NCBI GenBank assembly: GCA_020062665.1
Contig: JAGUVW010000023.1
Coordinates: 92,837-156,836, forward strand
Length of the DNA stretch: 64,000 bases
Origin: Pseudomonadales bacterium
GTDB taxonomy: Bacteria; Pseudomonadota; Gammaproteobacteria; Pseudomonadales; Ketobacteraceae
Direction of reading: 5' to 3'
Shown here: positions 32,201-38,541 of the stretch, in pieces
Layout of the letters: every line of letters begins with the position of its first letter
Position numbering within the stretch: the stretch's first letter is position 1
Position numbers and translations under genes: made by a program
Notes under the pieces: generated by a model
Databases searched by the model: none
What the model saw: the letters and a program-made list of their open reading frames with translations, nothing else
What the model was told of the DNA's origin: nothing

Positions 32201-32277
32201 CTGCAGCCGGCCAACGCCAGCCACACACCGCCGGCCAACACCGGCAGCCTCGCCCGCTTTACAAACAACCTGATCAT
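29221..32277 (-). CDS. Large lipoprotein with bacterial Ig-like (Big_5/SbsA) domains
   Basis: A 1018-residue lipoprotein (lipobox LALAGC, Cys25). It contains at least two Big_5-type domains, recognisable by the PxxGxTDVPxxxxFxVTFS start and the YRLxL end: about residues 40-150, and about 490-580 (AYPADGATDFPVRDGLSLIFSEAID ... NQYRITLGA). Several Asp/Asn-rich turns could bind calcium. Such domains occur in surface proteins of unknown function. GAGG precedes the ATG. It is the first gene of a unit with the OmpW-like barrel, suggesting a surface-exposed lipoprotein paired with a barrel; the direction of exposure is inference. Confidence 0.8.
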   Translation of the reverse strand: MIRLFVKRARLPVLAGGVWLALAGCSDSSESPYAPPALSDGVVFTYPINGQTDVPLGTRFYVTFSKNASQDAVQTACSVDGGGNVSGHFCLLDADDNVVTINTQVNGKVVQFETTHLRQGTAYRLFVRSAVIGGGDTNLPASDPLLTFTTSQLDPVSGAVPRVTAINGEDPAVYGGGTPPAARYPFMDFSTLRVEFSEPLDEKTVQAGSSFEFVAVDGGGGETPVPGALIVRKQHVVFDPDEDLTAGVTYRLRLSTAIRDLNGEAVAATTYEMVPVAANACDCVITQHFNTTVAFGETGFPQTSLITGRPLNAIDLYSPLIGSNDINLRDSTLLAELADPANFGGLIPFVIRKGNFLSITGLDLALGGTVPANLNTGDIKATFLSDVTGFMGRNPYRSADTVPDDDKAPVFVYLIFDLALTGADDKGNAVLNQTIPHVQATGTARVVNGSLQIETVRTLTMDLLGLDLAPAHMVLGINSDLNVSRPDDAESPRITGAYPADGATDFPVRDGLSLIFSEAIDNAGVVANDQIQLFNVTANALVPFQITYDGSTVLLKPNNALVFGNQYRITLGALTDISANHNGLVLDGSDASGGDGVIDFTTENPSNTGNIGPMVTSVHAGAACTLTGSSYASPGRCAGGLGGDNTYLPFNMPTDGFLDVQFNQVMNQNTLVLGGSCGSGRVRIERLNDAGTTCTGVVAGTLTPDTRALRFKPTEPWVDGATYRLTLVGGGNATCDSATEVCGNNNLPLNPDPLNGAQAGDAGGNNLVVYFRGAPAAEDQSVYLPLKLEPFTDINGNGFVNAGEVARVQNSAQVTVTGTGGIVTGASVVGDNHLYLNGSLPVTVGLPEPLVVDGSTWGMTLAGTEQIPVRVNPGVLYGTSITLNAAAIGISIGNVDTNINVLRLRETGSPILGYIVEEAGVAEPQFIADMNLYMDAPDMSILGGLASHDLNSKSLRAVVRGPITFEEDGRIVITLANVAAINLTVNISALGLPGNINLRIPANAMKLRLIGNPLKGRR

Positions 32278-32507
32278 GCCAACCTCAAATCTTTTTTATC
32301 GGGTGCCATCCCTGACCGCGGGCCCAAGCCGTGGCACCAAGTTCCTCCATCCGTTCTTAAACTATGGTACACAGATCACTGACTATCCAGTCGCACGACT
32401 TAAATTGCCGGTCGCCACCGGCCAGTCCAACCCCTTGAACCACAGCCCGATTCAGGGGAAACTGGCGCAGCATCAATGGCTCACAAGAACAAAAATCGAG
32501 GGATAAC

Positions 32508-33104
32508 ATGATTTCACGCGGATTGACTGGACTGGCCCTGGGCACCGCCCTGGCACTGGCAGGCTGTACCAACACCGTCAAGTACGACACTGCTTCGGCG
32601 GCCAAACCCGTCACCCACCAGGTCGATGTCCAGGCCCTGCAGCAATCCACCAGCTCCATGATCAATGCCATGGTGAGCAACCCCCAGGTGCAGGCCGCCA
32701 TCCAGTCCAAACGCCCGGTGCTGGCCGTGTACGGCCTGGTGGATTTCACCGGTGAAGGGGTGGACATCAACACCCTCAACAACGATATCTACAGCGAACT
32801 CAACAAGAGCGCCCGCTTCCGCTTTGCCGATTCCGCCAACCTGAGCGCCGCCAGCCAGCAGCAGAAGCTCAACCTGTATGACCTGCTGGAATCCCCCGAG
32901 GCTGCCCAGCCGCTGACCAAGGCCGTCAGCGCCGATTACCTGCTGATCGGCGAGGTGAGCAAGATCATTCGCACCCAGCCCACGCTCAAGGAAACCTTCT
33001 ACCGGGTATCGCTGAAGCTGGTGGATCCCAAGAGCAAGGAATTCATGTGGGAAGAAAAGCGCGAATTCCTCAAGAGTCAGAAGAAGATTGTTTACGGGGT
33101 GTGA
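32508..33104 (+). CDS. lpoB: Penicillin-binding-protein activator LpoB-like lipoprotein
   Basis: A 198-residue lipoprotein (lipobox LALAGC, Cys20) with the LpoB-type globular domain from about residue 50: RPVLAVYGLVDFTGEGVDI, FRFADSANLSAASQQQ, ADYLLIGEVSKI and a final WEEKREF. LpoB reaches from the outer membrane through the peptidoglycan to stimulate PBP1B. The Pro-rich linker of E. coli LpoB is missing here, as in many non-enteric homologues, so the partner enzyme is uncertain. GAGGG lies 6 nt before the ATG. It is divergent from the large lipoprotein gene, 230 bp away. Confidence 0.8.
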   Translation: MISRGLTGLALGTALALAGCTNTVKYDTASAAKPVTHQVDVQALQQSTSSMINAMVSNPQVQAAIQSKRPVLAVYGLVDFTGEGVDINTLNNDIYSELNKSARFRFADSANLSAASQQQKLNLYDLLESPEAAQPLTKAVSADYLLIGEVSKIIRTQPTLKETFYRVSLKLVDPKSKEFMWEEKREFLKSQKKIVYGV

Positions 33105-33241
33105 GCCACCCGATTTTCCTGCTGGTTCACTGGCACCGGCCCCACCGCATGGGGCACCGGTGCCAGCAACCGCAAACCAAACACCAGCAACGCCAGCGTC
33201 GCCGCCATCTTCAATAACGCCACACTCGATTCGCACCGCAT
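33092..33241 (-). CDS. Possible 49-residue membrane peptide
   Basis: An ATG at 33239-33241 is preceded by the strong ribosome site GGAGG (spacing about 8) and opens a 49-codon frame ending at TAA 33092. The product has one hydrophobic helix (about residues 8-28, VALLKMAATLALLVFGLRLL) and a polar Pro/Val tail. It overlaps the lpoB end by 13 bp on the other strand. Against it: the frame crosses a perfect 10-bp hairpin that may be a terminator, and no family is recognised. Confidence 0.35.
   Translation of the reverse strand: MRCESSVALLKMAATLALLVFGLRLLAPVPHAVGPVPVNQQENRVAHTP
33130..33166. terminator. Large GC-rich hairpin downstream of lpoB
   Basis: CTGGCACCGG (33130-33139) pairs with CCGGTGCCAG (33157-33166), with an inner CCCCA/TGGGG pair. 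It begins 26 bp after the lpoB stop. No T-run follows, so it could be a factor-dependent terminator or 3'-end structure. The rest of the 33105-33419 spacer shows only the small minus-strand ORF and the presumed pdsR promoter region. Confidence 0.45.
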
Positions 33242-33419
33242 GACAGTTTTCCTCCGTCGGATTCAGGCTGTCATTGCAGCGTTCTTCCCTGACATTCCCG
33301 CGCATCCAATCCGGCAAACCCCTGCTCAATCCTGATCAATTGTGGCCCGTCACACCACGCCTGCCTGAGTTGATATACACTGAGCGCCATCAACATCTTG
33401 TCTCTTTGCCACAGGTTTT

Positions 33420-34118
33420 ATGGCCAAACACATCGCACTGGTGGAAGACGAAGCCGCCATCCGGGAAAACTACAAAACCTACCTGGAACGCCAGGGTTAC
33501 CAGATCAGCACCTATGACTCCCGCCCCTCTGCCCTGCAGACCTTCCGCGACACCCTGCCGGACATGGCGGTGATCGACATCGGCCTGCAGGACGAAATCG
33601 AAGGCGGCTTCGACCTGTGCCGGGAACTGCGCCAGCTGGCGCCGCAACTGCCGATCATCTTTCTCACCGCGCGGGATTCCGAACTGGATGCGATTTCCGG
33701 CTTGCGCCTGGGTGCCGATGACTACCTCACCAAGGACATCAGCCTGCCCCATCTGGCGGCCCGTATCACCGCGCTGTTCCGCCGCCTCGACAACCTCAGC
33801 AAGCCGCTGGCCATCGCCAACAAGGTGGAACGTCACGCCCTGCTGCTGGATCTGGATCGCATGCACGCCACCTGGCAAACGCAGAATCTGGACCTGACCC
33901 TGACGGAATTCTGGATCGTGCACGCCCTGGCCAAACACCCTGGCCACGTGAAGAACCGCCAGCAATTGATGGACGCCGCCAGCGTGGTGCTCGACGACAA
34001 CACCATCACGTCCCACATCAAGCGCATCCGCAAGAAGTTCAACCTGATCGACCCGGCCTTCGACGGCATCCAGACCGTGTACGGCATGGGTTACCGCTGG
34101 CACATTCCGGACGCCTGA
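33420..34118 (+). CDS. pdsR: OmpR-type response regulator of the proteobacterial dedicated sortase type (PdsR)
   Basis: A 232-residue response regulator. The receiver domain has the acidic pocket (EDE, residues 9-11), phospho-acceptor Asp53 (VIDIGL) and the conserved Lys of LTKDI (about 105). The C-terminal winged helix (about 130-230) contains TLTEFWIVHALAKHPGHVKNRQQLM and IKRIRKKF. The receiver and linker closely resemble regulators of the 'proteobacterial dedicated sortase system', and the next gene is its typical kinase. In most described cases a class GN sortase and a vWA-type target are adjacent; here neither is present. Confidence 0.82.
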   Translation: MAKHIALVEDEAAIRENYKTYLERQGYQISTYDSRPSALQTFRDTLPDMAVIDIGLQDEIEGGFDLCRELRQLAPQLPIIFLTARDSELDAISGLRLGADDYLTKDISLPHLAARITALFRRLDNLSKPLAIANKVERHALLLDLDRMHATWQTQNLDLTLTEFWIVHALAKHPGHVKNRQQLMDAASVVLDDNTITSHIKRIRKKFNLIDPAFDGIQTVYGMGYRWHIPDA

Positions 34119-34122
34119 ACCT

Positions 34123-36177
34123 GTGGGATTACGCGCGCAACTCATGCTGGTATCGCTGGTGGTGCTCCTGCTGCCCTGGGGCGGCTGCCAGTACGTGCAG
34201 GAAATGGAGCAGGTGCTGCGGGAAAACCACGGCCGCGCCATGATCGAACAAACCGCCCTGCTGGCGCGCATGGTGAATCAGGCAGTGGAGTTGCCGACGC
34301 CGGCGAAGGACACCCCGTTCTACACCCCCATCCGCTACCAGCCGGTAGAGATGGACGGCTACGACGACGACTGGCGCAGCCACACCGAAGAACTGCTGAT
34401 CAGCAAGACCACCCCCCTCACCGCCCGCTTGCAGAAAGGTTTGTACGGCGACGACCTGTACCTGTTCCTGCAGGTGAACGATGTGGAGCGGGAATACCAC
34501 CATCCCGGCCGCTCGTTCCAGCGCAGCGACCATGTGCGCCTGGTCTCCCAGAGTCAGGACACCGAGCTCACCTGGGTGTTCTTCACCAGCGGCCCCGGCC
34601 GCCTGCAGGTGTACCAGCAGCGCAATGACGGCCCCCTGCGCGCTGCTTCCTACGTGGACGCCTGGTGGCAGGAATTCCGCGGCGGCTACCAGCTGGAAAT
34701 CCGCATTCCCCAGAACCGCCTGCTGGCGTCCCTCGATCTGCAGATCTACGATCGCGAACCCCAGGAACGCCGCGCCCACCTGGCCCTGTCCACCCGCCGC
34801 GGCGAACCTTCCCCCTGGTGGAAACCAGTGCCGGAACTGCAGGATCTGGTGCACCCCTGGCGCACCCGCGACACCGATCTGACCATTGTCGGCCCCCGAG
34901 GCTGGCCCCTGGCTCCGCAGAAAAACTGGCTGGCCGAAACGGTGCAAGAACCCGAGGTGCAGCTGGATCAGGGCTTTCCCCGCCAGGCACTGAACCGCTT
35001 CTACCGTTTCTGGGTGGATCAGCTGACCCCGCGTCGCAACCAGGCGGCCTGGCCACTGCCGCTGGTGCAGGTGAGCCGCTCCCAGACCCGATTACCGCTG
35101 GAAAAATTCAACCCGGATCGCAACCGGCCCTCTGCCCACTGGTATCGCAGCGGCGACGACGCTCGCTCCGCCCTGCTGGTGACCCTGCCCCTGTACCAGG
35201 ATCAGCAGTTCAAGGGCTTTCTGGTGTTCACCCAGAGCGGCGAGGCCCTGCTGTCCCTCACCAACGACGCCCTGCGCCGGGTCACCAACCGGGTAGCGGC
35301 GGTGCTGGCCATCGTGGTGTCGGTGCTGATCCTGTTTGCCTCGGTACTGTCCTGGCGCATCCGTCAGCTGAAACGGCAGGCGGAAGCCGCCATCAGCAGC
35401 GAAGGCCGGGTGTCGCTGTTCGAACCGTCACGGCGCGAGGACGAGATCGGCGACCTGTCCCGCAGCTACCACCAGCTGCTGCAGCGGGTGCGCAACTACA
35501 CCGGCTACCTGGAAACCCTGGGCGGCAAGCTGGCCCACGAACTGCGCACGCCACTGGCCATCGTCAAATCCTCGCTGGAACTGGCCCAGGCCACCCCCGG
35601 CGACAACGACGAATACCTGCAGCGCGCCCTGGAAGGCACCGACCGCCTGCGCCAGATCCTGTCCGCCATGAGCGAAGCCAGCCGGGTGGAACAATCGATC
35701 CAGCAGACCGAATTCCAGCCCTTCGACCTGCGCGCCCTGGTGGACGCCATGACCCAGGCCTACGCCGACACCTACCCGGATCACGACTACCAGAGCCACC
35801 TGCCGGACGAAGTCGCCTGGATCAACGGCAATCCGGAACTGCTGGCCCAACTGCTGGACAAGCTGGTGGACAACGCCCGCGATTTCGCCCCGCCCGGCAC
35901 CACCATCGAACTGGGGATCAGCCGCTTCAAGCACCAGTGGCTGCTCACGGTAAGCAACCAGGGCCCGACCCTGCCGCCCAACCTGGAAGGCCAGCTGTTC
36001 GATTCCCTGGTCAGCCAGCGCGACGCCGAGCACAAGGGCGCCAGCCCCCACCTGGGCCTGGGCCTCTACATCGTGCGCCTGATCGCCCTCGCCCATCACG
36101 GCCAGGCCGAAGCCCACAACCGCGCCCAGGGCGACGGCGTGATCTTCACCATCACCCTGCCGGAATGGGAGGACTGA
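34123..36177 (+). CDS. pdsS: Sensor histidine kinase of the proteobacterial dedicated sortase type (PdsS)
   Basis: A 684-residue kinase starting at GTG 34123, 4 bp after pdsR. Domains: N-terminal membrane helix, a long periplasmic domain (about 30-390) with a carbohydrate-binding-like beta region (DLYLFLQVNDVEREYHHPGRSF), a second membrane helix (about 390-415), HAMP, dimerisation region with the phospho-acceptor His in LAHELRTPLAIVKSSLELAQ, and an ATPase domain with LLDKLVDNARDFAPPG and GLGLYIVRLI. The large periplasmic sensor is characteristic of this kinase family. It phosphorylates the adjacent regulator; the signal is unknown. Confidence 0.85.
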   Translation: MGLRAQLMLVSLVVLLLPWGGCQYVQEMEQVLRENHGRAMIEQTALLARMVNQAVELPTPAKDTPFYTPIRYQPVEMDGYDDDWRSHTEELLISKTTPLTARLQKGLYGDDLYLFLQVNDVEREYHHPGRSFQRSDHVRLVSQSQDTELTWVFFTSGPGRLQVYQQRNDGPLRAASYVDAWWQEFRGGYQLEIRIPQNRLLASLDLQIYDREPQERRAHLALSTRRGEPSPWWKPVPELQDLVHPWRTRDTDLTIVGPRGWPLAPQKNWLAETVQEPEVQLDQGFPRQALNRFYRFWVDQLTPRRNQAAWPLPLVQVSRSQTRLPLEKFNPDRNRPSAHWYRSGDDARSALLVTLPLYQDQQFKGFLVFTQSGEALLSLTNDALRRVTNRVAAVLAIVVSVLILFASVLSWRIRQLKRQAEAAISSEGRVSLFEPSRREDEIGDLSRSYHQLLQRVRNYTGYLETLGGKLAHELRTPLAIVKSSLELAQATPGDNDEYLQRALEGTDRLRQILSAMSEASRVEQSIQQTEFQPFDLRALVDAMTQAYADTYPDHDYQSHLPDEVAWINGNPELLAQLLDKLVDNARDFAPPGTTIELGISRFKHQWLLTVSNQGPTLPPNLEGQLFDSLVSQRDAEHKGASPHLGLGLYIVRLIALAHHGQAEAHNRAQGDGVIFTITLPEWED

Positions 36178-36283
36178 ACCACCGCGCGCCCCAATCTGGC
36201 CTACGCTTTAAGCAATCACGCCCAATTGCATTAGGCTGCAAATTGAGCAACCATCGACCAAACAACAAAATCGGGTGAAGCCC

Positions 36284-36622
36284 ATGTCCGCCGAAGAAGA
36301 TCGCCGCCGCGCCCCCCGCGCGCCCATCGCCGACACCCTGTTCATCCAGTCGATCTCGTCCCGTCAGGTCAGCATGGTGGAGCCTGCCACCTGCAGTACC
36401 GTCAACGCCTCGACCACCGGCCTGCAGGTGGAACTGGATTTCGACGTGCTGGAAGCCGCCGAGATCGCCCTCTGGATCAACATGGACAACGGCAGCCGCA
36501 CCCTGGTAAGCGGCATCATCCGCTGGTCGCGCCCCACCGAGCGCGACACCCATCTGGTGGGCATCGAACTGGACGAGGAATCCTGGCCCGCTGTGGCCGC
36601 CTGGCTCGACGCCATTCACTGA
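36284..36622 (+). CDS. PilZ-domain protein, likely c-di-GMP binding
   Basis: A 112-residue single-domain PilZ protein. The N-terminal arginine cluster (DRRRAPRAP, about 5-13) matches the RxxxR motif and NASTTG (about 43-48) the [DN]xSxxG motif, the two c-di-GMP contacts. The ATG at 36284 is preceded by GGGTGAAG. It stands alone 106 bp after pdsS. Its target (flagellum, pilus, polysaccharide or other) is not indicated by neighbours. Confidence 0.75.
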   Translation: MSAEEDRRRAPRAPIADTLFIQSISSRQVSMVEPATCSTVNASTTGLQVELDFDVLEAAEIALWINMDNGSRTLVSGIIRWSRPTERDTHLVGIELDEESWPAVAAWLDAIH

Positions 36623-36739
36623 CACCGCTATCAATTTTCCTGCCGGCTTGCGCCAGGGCCCGCTGATTCGCCACAATACGGCGTGAACCGGCGGGCCATC
36701 CGCCCCATAACAACTACAAAATACCCCGAGGGAAAACAG

Positions 36740-37093
36740 ATGAAGACCTCCATCGCCGCGGCCACTGCTGCGCTGCTTCTGGCAGGCTGCAGTTCCTCTG
36801 TGCTGCAATTCAAGGAAGACCCGATCATCACCGAACTCACCGGCAAGACTTCCGACTACGTGCAATCCAAACTGGGCCTGCCCAACCGTCGCGAAGAAAC
36901 CCGCTCCGGCGGCATGGTCTGGGTCTATCTGGACAAGCAGAAAGGCATCACTGCCAAACAGTGCGAAGTCACCCTGAACATCCGCAATGCCAAAGTGGAA
37001 AGCGTGGTGGTCAGCACCGAAAACCAGTCCCTGCTGTCCACGGTGTCCAGCGGCTGCAACGATATCCGCAAGACACTCACCGGCCACAGCTAA
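36740..37093 (+). CDS. Small lipoprotein, possibly BamE/SmpA-like fold
   Basis: A 117-residue lipoprotein (lipobox LLAGC, Cys17). The segment ELTGKTSDYVQSKLGLPNRREETRSGGMVWVYLD resembles the pattern 'threshold helix - LGxP - WxYxD' of BamE/SmpA-OmlA lipoproteins, but overall similarity is weak. A GAGGG ribosome site precedes the ATG by 8 nt. It has two further cysteines (KQCEV, SGCND) that may form a disulfide. No specific function is assigned. Confidence 0.6.
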   Translation: MKTSIAAATAALLLAGCSSSVLQFKEDPIITELTGKTSDYVQSKLGLPNRREETRSGGMVWVYLDKQKGITAKQCEVTLNIRNAKVESVVVSTENQSLLSTVSSGCNDIRKTLTGHS

Positions 37094-37126
37094 GCCACTG
37101 GCTGCGTTTTTTGTAAGAATGTTTGA

Positions 37127-37151
37127 GAACACCGCTCCAGCGGCGGTGTTC
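37127..37151 (+). terminator. Inverted repeat between lipoprotein gene and fabV
   Basis: GAACACCGC (37127-37135) and GCGGTGTTC (37143-37151) form a perfect 9-bp stem with a 7-nt loop, 34 bp after the lipoprotein stop. No T-run follows, so the terminator call is weak; it could instead be an operator upstream of fabV. Confidence 0.3.
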
Positions 37152-37226
37152 GGCTGGCCATCGCCAGCAGCCTGCCAGTAAAATCGCGCCCACACTTCCG
37201 ACGACATTCTTCGCAAGGGACTTCGC

Positions 37227-38423
37227 ATGGTTATCCAGCCCAAGGTCAAAGGCTTCATCTGTACTACCGCCCACCCCGTTGGCTGCGCTGCCAATGTCAG
37301 CGAACAGATCCGCTTCGTGCAGGGCCACGGCCCAATCCCGAACGGCCCCAAGCGTGTGCTGGTGATCGGCGCCTCCACCGGCTATGGCCTGGCCTCGCGC
37401 ATCACCGCCGCCTTCGGTTGCAACGCCGGCACCCTGGGCATCTTTTTTGAAAAACCCGCGGCCGGAAAACGCACCGCGTCCGCCGGCTGGTACAACGCCG
37501 CCGCCTTCCAGCAGGCGGCGGAAAAAGCCGGCCTGTACGCCAGGAACATCAACGGCGATGCGTTTTCCAACGCGGTGAAACAGCAGGCCATCGACATCAT
37601 CAAGGCCGATCTGGGCCAGGTGGATCTGGTGGTGTACAGCCTGGCATCGCCGCGCCGCACCCATCCCGATACCGGCGTGCTGCATTCTTCAACGCTGAAA
37701 CCCATCGGCAAGCCGTTCAAGACCAATGGCCTGGACACCGATCGCGAGATCATCAAGGAATTCTCCATCGAGCCCGCCGTGCAGGACGAAATCGACAACA
37801 CCGTGGCCGTCATGGGCGGCGACGACTGGGAACGCTGGCTGGATGCACTGAGCAAGGCCGGCGTGCTGGCGCCGGGCTGCAAGACCACCGCCTACACCTA
37901 CGTGGGCGAGCGCGTAACCCGCGACATCTACTGGGATGGCACCATCGGCGCGGCGAAAAAAGATCTGGATCGCGCGGCGGCCGTGATGCAGAAAAAAGGC
38001 TTCGACGCCACCGTATCTGTGCTGAAAGCGGTGGTGACCCAGTCCAGCGCCGCCATTCCGGTGATGCCGCTGTATCTGGCGCTGCTGTTCCGCGTGATGA
38101 AAGCCGCCGGCACCCACGAAGGCTGTATCGAGCAGGTGTACCGCCTGTTCAGCGAATGTCTGTACAACGCGACACCGCGCAAGGACGAAAGCGGCCGCAA
38201 TCGGGTGGACGAAAAGGAACTGCGCGCCGACGTGCAGGATCAGATCGCGGCACTATGGCCGCAGGTAACCACTGAGAACCTGAACGACATTAGCGATTTT
38301 CGTGGTTTCCGCGCGGAATTTCTGAAGCTGTTTGGCTTTGGTGTGAGCGGTGTGAATTACGATGCGGATGTGGATGCGGACGTGGGGATTGGGAATCTGG
38401 TGGATACGACGGCGGCGGAATAA
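37227..38423 (+). CDS. fabV: Trans-2-enoyl-[acyl-carrier-protein]/CoA reductase FabV (NADH)
   Basis: A 398-residue enoyl reductase of the FabV type. NAD-binding loop [11 protein letters not shown] (about 48-58) and the diagnostic Tyr235-x8-Lys244 catalytic pair ([12 protein letters not shown]) are present, with SLASPRR of the extended family. It reduces the enoyl thioester in the last step of fatty-acid elongation. FabV enzymes are insensitive to triclosan in studied species. AAGGGA lies 8 nt before the ATG and a strong terminator follows, so it is monocistronic. Confidence 0.95.
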   Translation: MVIQPKVKGFICTTAHPVGCAANVSEQIRFVQGHGPIPNGPKRVLVIGASTGYGLASRITAAFGCNAGTLGIFFEKPAAGKRTASAGWYNAAAFQQAAEKAGLYARNINGDAFSNAVKQQAIDIIKADLGQVDLVVYSLASPRRTHPDTGVLHSSTLKPIGKPFKTNGLDTDREIIKEFSIEPAVQDEIDNTVAVMGGDDWERWLDALSKAGVLAPGCKTTAYTYVGERVTRDIYWDGTIGAAKKDLDRAAAVMQKKGFDATVSVLKAVVTQSSAAIPVMPLYLALLFRVMKAAGTHEGCIEQVYRLFSECLYNATPRKDESGRNRVDEKELRADVQDQIAALWPQVTTENLNDISDFRGFRAEFLKLFGFGVSGVNYDADVDADVGIGNLVDTTAAE

Positions 38424-38450
38424 ACATACGTTGGTTTGTACCGGGATAGA

Positions 38451-38486
38451 AAAAGCCTCGCATCGGTTCCGGTGCGAGGCTTTTTT
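38451..38486 (+). terminator. Rho-independent terminator after fabV
   Basis: AAAAGCCTCGCA (38451-38462) pairs with TGCGAGGCTTTT (38473-38484) around a 10-nt loop, followed by TTTTTT (38481-38486). The A-run on the left makes it usable from both sides, fitting the convergent DUF349 gene. Confidence 0.92.
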
Positions 38487-38541
38487 GTGGGTCACTGTTG
38501 TTGCATGAAACCGGTACTCCGATTCCCCCGCCGCGAGATAT

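Noticed and set aside
30421..32382. 653-codon open frame opposite the Ig-like lipoprotein gene
   Set aside because: Low-complexity His/Arg/Gln-rich translation with no domain; it is the antisense of a well-supported lipoprotein and results from high GC at third positions.
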